From Coniferiporia sulphurascens (taxonomy: Eukaryota > Basidiomycota > Agaricomycetes > Hymenochaetales > Hymenochaetaceae), in the NCBI GenBank assembly GCA_002794785.1, contig NBBA01000015.1, positions 62,001 to 126,000 on the forward strand: a DNA stretch of 64,000 bases, in the 5' to 3' direction. The notes beneath the pieces are model-generated. The model had not been told where the DNA came from and searched no databases. It saw only the letters and a list, made by a program, of their open reading frames with translations. Position numbers and translations under genes: made by a program. This document shows, piece after piece, positions 58,911 through 64,000 of the stretch (positions within the stretch are counted from its first letter, which is position 1; every line of letters starts with the position of its first letter).

Positions 58911-59624
58911 CGTACTAGCCTTAGCGCTTAACGCCAGTTAATTGGAAGCGTGTGAGGACTGACAGTTTGAGTCTTTGAGACAGTCTGGTCTGAAGTATTC
59001 AGCAGGAATGTAAGCAACTAAGATTACCTTACGAGCAGCTAGTTCTGATTTCCAGCTGCACAGACCTACGTTTGTGTGAGTTAAAAAAATTGGTAGGCGG
59101 AGTAATAGACGCTTTACTAACACAAGAAACAATAGAATGGCATGTACAATGGTCAACAGAATCACATTGTCCCTACGACGTTTCGCCAATCCCATACAAG
59201 ACACAATTCCGGATAAGAGTACACTTCAAGCCAATTCCCGCGGACGGGGGAAGATGAGTAGCCAGGGTTACACTGATATAACTCTAATAAGGGACACAAC
59301 TCGTGGGGATACTGAAACTATTGAGCTTAGCGAAATGCGGCAACCAGGAGATGTCTAATATGGGTAATCATCTAATATAATATACCTGTACTGACTAATT
59401 ATGATTGCATTAATTGTCCTGCTTCATGACACTGAAGTAGACTACTAAGTGCTGAAAGAGACCGAAAGCATGGTATTCAATATCAAGAAACGCACCGAAG
59501 CGGAAAGCAACGAGAAACGGTAAGGCACGATTATTGGAGCTCTCAAAATATTGACAAGTCTCGTCATCACAACGGTAGAAGAATTGTCGAGCAGGCCGAC
59601 GCTACACACCACTGCTGAACACTG
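58911..59624. other. Unassigned sequence in the array
   Basis: This holds the remaining 3' part and flank of the DUF6533-type copy plus about 500 bases with no recognisable relation to other units. Short open frames (59072-59358) lack splice support. Nothing else was seen. Confidence 0.35.
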
Positions 59625-60574
59625 ACTAATCTAGCCTTCTGGCAGCCCCCAATAAGCGAGTTATATTCTATATCTCCTCAGCCGAAAACGTAGTGTGCGG
59701 ACTTAACACGATTCCAACTCGAAACGCCGCGGTACTTACTGTGTCGTTCCGTCTTTGGGAATATTGAGACTGCCAGGAGCGCCATGGATTTTGCAACTGA
59801 CGCTGGACTTTTGAATTGACACTGCAAACTTGGACGGGTGAATACACCAAAAAGGATTTAATCGCGCGTACTATCGCCTTCACATTCATCGGAGGAATGA
59901 CCGAGGTCGTGTACTACCGACTACGGTCACGCCGGTACTACCGGTCCACTCAGTCAAGCAACACTAGACACAGTCATCGAGCTGAGCCTATGCCTTTTCG
60001 TTATTGTAAAATATCTGACAAGAGGTCAAAGTGCAAATTTTTCCATAGTTGAAAAGAGGAACCTAGTCAAGCGTGAATTATCAAAATTACAGTCCGAGTT
60101 GAAGCAGTACTGGTAACATCTATGTTGACAGCTACTGAGCTCTACAGTCACTCCACTCCCAGTCAGTGAATAAGACATATTCTCGACGAGGCACGTGGTC
60201 AGCTGATAAACCATAATTTGATGCATTTGCCGGGGAAGAAAAGAGAAGGCAACAGTCAATGATCAACGATGTTATCTCCAAGACATTTTAAGCGCAAGCT
60301 TCACGCATCTGTCATCAATGAATTTCCCTCAAGAACTTTGCTTACAGGGATACGGAGAATGAACTCTGACTCAGCGTTGAATGAAATCAATACTTCTGCT
60401 CAAAATTAGAAGACTGCGGTAAACCTTTTTGTTGAGTCAACTAGCAGTCCAATTCAAATTTGTTTTCTCAAGTTCTTTCAATGGTTGGTAAGAAACTACT
60501 CTCAAAATAACGCACATTGCCCTTCGTTCCCTGGATCTAAGCTATTACGCCGAGTGTCAACGCAGGTGCTACGG

Positions 60575-60583
60575 TATAAAAGG
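60575..60583 (+). promoter_or_regulatory. TATA box of GST6
   Basis: TATAAAAGG, about 87 bases upstream of the GST6 ATG, aligned with the other GST TATA boxes. Confidence 0.65.
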
Positions 60584-60669
60584 CACTGAAGTAAAATGAT
60601 CCCCTCAGCCACCCTAGCTCCCTCTTCGTTTAAAGTTCGCCTCAGTCCCCTTAAAGGCAGTGGTTCAAC

Positions 60670-61552
60670 ATGGTTCTCAGGATCTACGGTATTGCGTACA
60701 CGATGTCGACGCAAACTGTCGTCGCCACGCTCAAGGAGCTCAGCCTCGACTGCGAGCTCATCCCGGTCGACATACGTGCTCGCGAGAACAAGACCGAAGA
60801 GTATCTTGCGCAATATCACCCATTCGGCAGGGTCCCCGCCCTAGTGCGTACTGTATTTGGCCCACATAAACGTAATTGCGTTGGTTATAGCCTCGTATAA
60901 GGCTGAAGAGGATGGTTTTATGGTCTATGAAAGCCAAGCGATCTCGCGTCACCTCGTCAATAAATATGGCCACAACACCGGACTAATCCCGAAGAACGAC
61001 TACAAGAGGGCCGCGCTCTTCGAGCAGGCTTCGGCTATACGTAGCAATTACTTCCATCCGTTCGCATTCGGTGCATCGACTGAGCTGGTCATTACGCTGT
61101 GAGTTTAGAACTAGTATTTCCCGTACCCAGCTGTTGCGGATGAGTTGCTGACGATAAAAAAAAATTCTTCTGCTAATGTCACAGGCTGTGGGGTAATCAG
61201 ACCGACGAATCACGTGCGACGGAGTACGTACAGACACTCAAGGAGAACCTTAAGACATACGAAGTGATCCTCAGCAAGAAAAAGTATCCTGCTGGAGACG
61301 TGAGTTTTTAGCCTTTCCCCCCCTCTCTCGCCTGGAGCACGAGCTCACCCTGTGATATGCATGCAGGAGTTTACTCTCGCAGACCTCTTCCACCTCCCAT
61401 TTGGGACGGTCCTCACTGACTATACAGACTTCACCGGCCTCGAAGCGACACCGAACGTCGCGCGGTGGTGGAAGGACATCTACGGTCGCCCTTCCTGGCA
61501 GTCCGTAATAACGAGTCCCGGTGCGGCCTTGCCGGGTGCCCCGAAAAAGTAA
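60670..61552 (+). CDS. Phi-class glutathione S-transferase, GST6
   Basis: Intact four-exon gene: MVLRIYGIAYTMSTQTVVATLKEL, HPFGRVPAL, AEEDGFMVYESQAISRHL, GHNTGLIPKNDYKRAALFEQ, LWGNQTDESRATEYVQTLKEN, EFTLADLFHLPFG and ARWWKDIYGRPSWQSV, with stop at 61550-61552. The catalytic MST and glutathione-binding E-S are present. A lysine-rich replacement in exon 3 (LSKKKYPAGD) distinguishes it. It is the most diverged intact copy and pairs with the truncated GST4. No DPH5 relic follows except a short piece of 5' flank near 61800. Confidence 0.88.
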
Positions 61553-62315
61553 GGAAGGAGATGCGTCCGTACGAGCTGCGGAAGCACAACTAGATTTGGA
61601 ATTCTAACAATTTGAATATGAGCTTGCAATTGTCAATTTGGAGTGAAGCGTTCGTAACTTCAATTTTAAAAGTCGATTGCCTGTCGGGTTATCCTTGAAT
61701 GAGTGTGCGCTCCCCTTTTTTACACGCTTTTAGAATTTGAGGGAAGCTCCTACTTGGTTACTGCCATTAACAATGCCTTGTAAAATTCTCCGGAAATGTC
61801 CTAATCGTATTATAGCATCATAAAGATGAAATCGCGATGACTCAGATACTACGCAAGAGGAAAAAGATTTCCCTCGAACAGTGAACGTGACGTGACATGC
61901 GTTATATAAACCCTAAAAGCCTAATCCTCGGAATATTCCCTATTGCTTTTGGCCCGCTACCAACTACAACACGTTAGTAGTATGATATCCAAACAATTAG
62001 CAAGTTGCATTTTACTGACTATTACCGGCCATCATCGGATCCAAGGCGTTGCAACAGCGCTGGTGTACCGTTTAGGTATACATCTATTCTAGCTGAGTTT
62101 TGGTCCTTTTATCGTCTACGGCATTTTCTGTAAAGCGAATTTCAAGCTTATTCTGCCGTCGCTTATCTTTGATAGCGAAGCCACATGCTGATATGAATGA
62201 TTATGAAAAACTGCTGTTACCCCCCATTACTACAATCAGTTACAACTGTTGATGGAAAAGACTGGGGAATCAACGCCCGCTCTAAACTTTTGATCCTGAC
62301 TGCAGTCCAAACAGG
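61553..62315. other. 3' flank of GST6 and array remnant
   Basis: The first ~350 bases resemble the 3' flank of other GST units (…ATTTGAGGGAA, then TTACTGCCATTAACAATGCC, as after GST3) and end in a DPH5-flank-like segment (ATGAAATCGCGATGA). The rest has no match that I can see. No gene. Confidence 0.4.
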
Positions 62316-62685
62316 TTTTCATCATAAGTACCTGAAAAGCTTACGGTCACAGTGACCGTGTGAATTCCAAAAAATATCTCTTACTCAAAATGGTCATGTT
62401 TTACCACAAAAAATAATCGCACGCTATAAAAAGGTGTGGAATCCCACCAGGGATGGCACTGGCGTTAGGGTCGAGTTTAGTGTGGCGGCCGTAGAATTGG
62501 TTATCGTCCTTATAGCGCTCAAAATGAAGATTCCTTTTGGTGCGTGGCTTACCTTAAATTGCGATAGGTGATTGCAATACGGTCAAACATATAGACATAA
62601 ATAGAGGGTACAAACGGGCTAATGAAAGCCCCCCCAACGCGCTCACCAATCCACTGTCCCGTCAAGCTGTGCGTCACTCAGTAGT

Positions 62686-64000
62686 ATGAGCGACAATTTG
62701 CAGCCTCCGATACCCGTCTTGGAGACGATGGGATTCCAAATGTATGTTTTTTGTCTTCTCCTTTACAGTAGTATCTGACGGGAACTTCATCGTTTCATCG
62801 TTGGGCTAGCCTCGGGACAAAGGTAACACTCCATACATCGTGTTCCTTCTAATTGGAAAATCTGAAAATGAGTAAATATAAATAAATATAACGAACATAT
62901 AAAATAGTACGTGTCATATGAACAAACCTTACTAAGTGAACGATAACGCAACGATAACGCATACGATAGAGCTAGTTAGTTATAGTAGTACTAGCCACGA
63001 ACTGTATAAAGCTGCTAGAATACATCGACGTGAAAAGTTCACAGCCTCAGTTACCGTGCGTAGTTGATTAGCGGTTATTACGATTCAGTTTTACGACCAT
63101 TTATTGACTCTTTCAGAAGAGGTATTCACTTTCCCTAGCTGACGCACTGGAAGATTCCCTTATGTTGTCCGCTCAGATTGAACTCATGTGGAATGGCAAT
63201 TTAACACCGGTTACGTTTTTGTTTTTCATGGTGCGTTCCCTTCTCTCTTTGACTGGGACTACGCCTTTGCTCACTTCGGTCGTTCGTTAGAATCGGTACT
63301 ACGCACTAGCTGTTTTTATTATATATATTCCCGGTGAGTGCTACCTCCTCTGCGGTCAATAAATATCTAATCCATTCACAGCACTATTGTCTCCTCTCTT
63401 CACTGCATCTGCAAGAGTTCATCTTATCTTCTTACCATAATAGTGCTGACTTGCGCATTTTCTCAGATGTATGTACACAAGAATGTATCGCAAACTTGCA
63501 GTCAACTTACAGGGACTGTTCAGTTGCGAGCATTTCGCTTTGTTTTTCCCTTTTGCGGGTGGAATCGCATTAACGTTTGTCCCAAATATTGTGCTGGCCC
63601 TTCGGTACGTTCGCACTCTATTGATAAAGAGCCCTCTCGACTTAATTCCTGGGGCTCTTGACAGGGTTTACGCGATCTATCAGAAGAAAAGAATTGTAGC
63701 AATATCACTTGCTGTTTACCTCCTCGCCGAATTGGGCGTTGCACTGTGGCTTTACTGCACCCCGGGTAGTCACCGTTGAGTTTCAGTTTCTGTGTTTTTC
63801 GTTTTCGTCCCTCATTGTAATTCCCTCAGCTCTCATCCTCCCTTCGGTTGTTCAGAACAACTTTACTTTCCACAGTATGTTTCCATGCTTAATTTAAACT
63901 ATTCGCCTGCTGACCGCTTCCTTCCCGGAATTTAGTTTGCATTGATGTAATGGCAGATAAACTGTGAGAACGCTGTCTCGTCAGGTTACTGTAAGCTTAC
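62686..64000 (+). pseudogene. DUF6533-type multi-pass membrane protein gene, copy b (interrupted, runs off the window)
   Basis: A second copy of the gene at 57490, starting MSDNLQPPIPVLETMG. Upstream homology begins at about 62320 and includes a TATAAAAAGG near 62424. About 210 AT-rich bases are inserted at 62873-63078, where copy a has its VAIALI codons, removing the start of the first helix. Downstream exons are well kept (FYDHLLTLSEE, FFMNRYYALAV, FFPFAGGIALTFVPN, LLAELGVALWLY). The donor after TAS is GC (TCT|GCAAGA) where copy a has GT. The gene continues past 64000. Probably not functional. Confidence 0.6.

Overview
The window is nuclear DNA of a filamentous basidiomycete, most likely a wood- or litter-associated Agaricomycete. 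Nearly every gene is broken by many 50-60 nt GT-AG introns, some exons are as short as 3-33 nt, and the recognisable families fit that group: phi-class fungal GSTs, a DUF6533-type family, GH28 and GH71 carbohydrate enzymes, a basidiomycete-style BTB protein and an F-box/LRR protein. All gene models were built by hand from splice sites and reading phase; I had no homology search.

The left part (1-38 kb) is a mostly conserved gene block. In order it holds: a 3' gene fragment; a membrane-anchored protein with repeated T-S-N motifs (minus); a SAP-like protein with a long disordered acidic tail (minus); a 1,705-residue protein with two N-terminal membrane segments and a huge disordered body (plus); a BTB protein (minus); a two-membrane-segment, probably mitochondrial protein (minus); a macro/PARG-like protein (minus); and an exo-polygalacturonase (GH28, minus). 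About 5 kb of gene-poor DNA follows. Then come panB (ketopantoate hydroxymethyltransferase), a GH71 alpha-1,3-glucanase with an apparent frameshift, an ER-type Erv sulfhydryl oxidase, LSM4, the F-box/LRR protein, cytosolic asparaginyl-tRNA synthetase and DPH5 (diphthine methyl ester synthase).

The right part (38.5-64 kb) is a repeat-driven accessory region. An ancestral divergent pair, DPH5(-) and GST(+), has been tandemly duplicated several times. The duplication junction lies in the last intron of DPH5, so each extra DPH5 copy was born without its C-terminal exon and has decayed. The GST copies were largely kept: four look intact, one has lost its promoter and turned an intron into coding sequence, and one is 5'-truncated. 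The array is interrupted by a TA-flanked inverted-repeat transposon that carries two solo LTRs, a short deletion derivative of that transposon, two further palindromic elements, and two decaying copies of a DUF6533-type membrane protein gene. The last of these runs off the window end.

Functionally the left block combines housekeeping (translation: AsnRS, DPH5; splicing and mRNA decay: LSM4; coenzyme A: panB; ER redox: Erv) with polysaccharide degradation (pectin by GH28, alpha-1,3-glucan by GH71). The right block is a lineage-specific detoxification (GST) expansion. I saw no convincing tRNA, rRNA or CRISPR.
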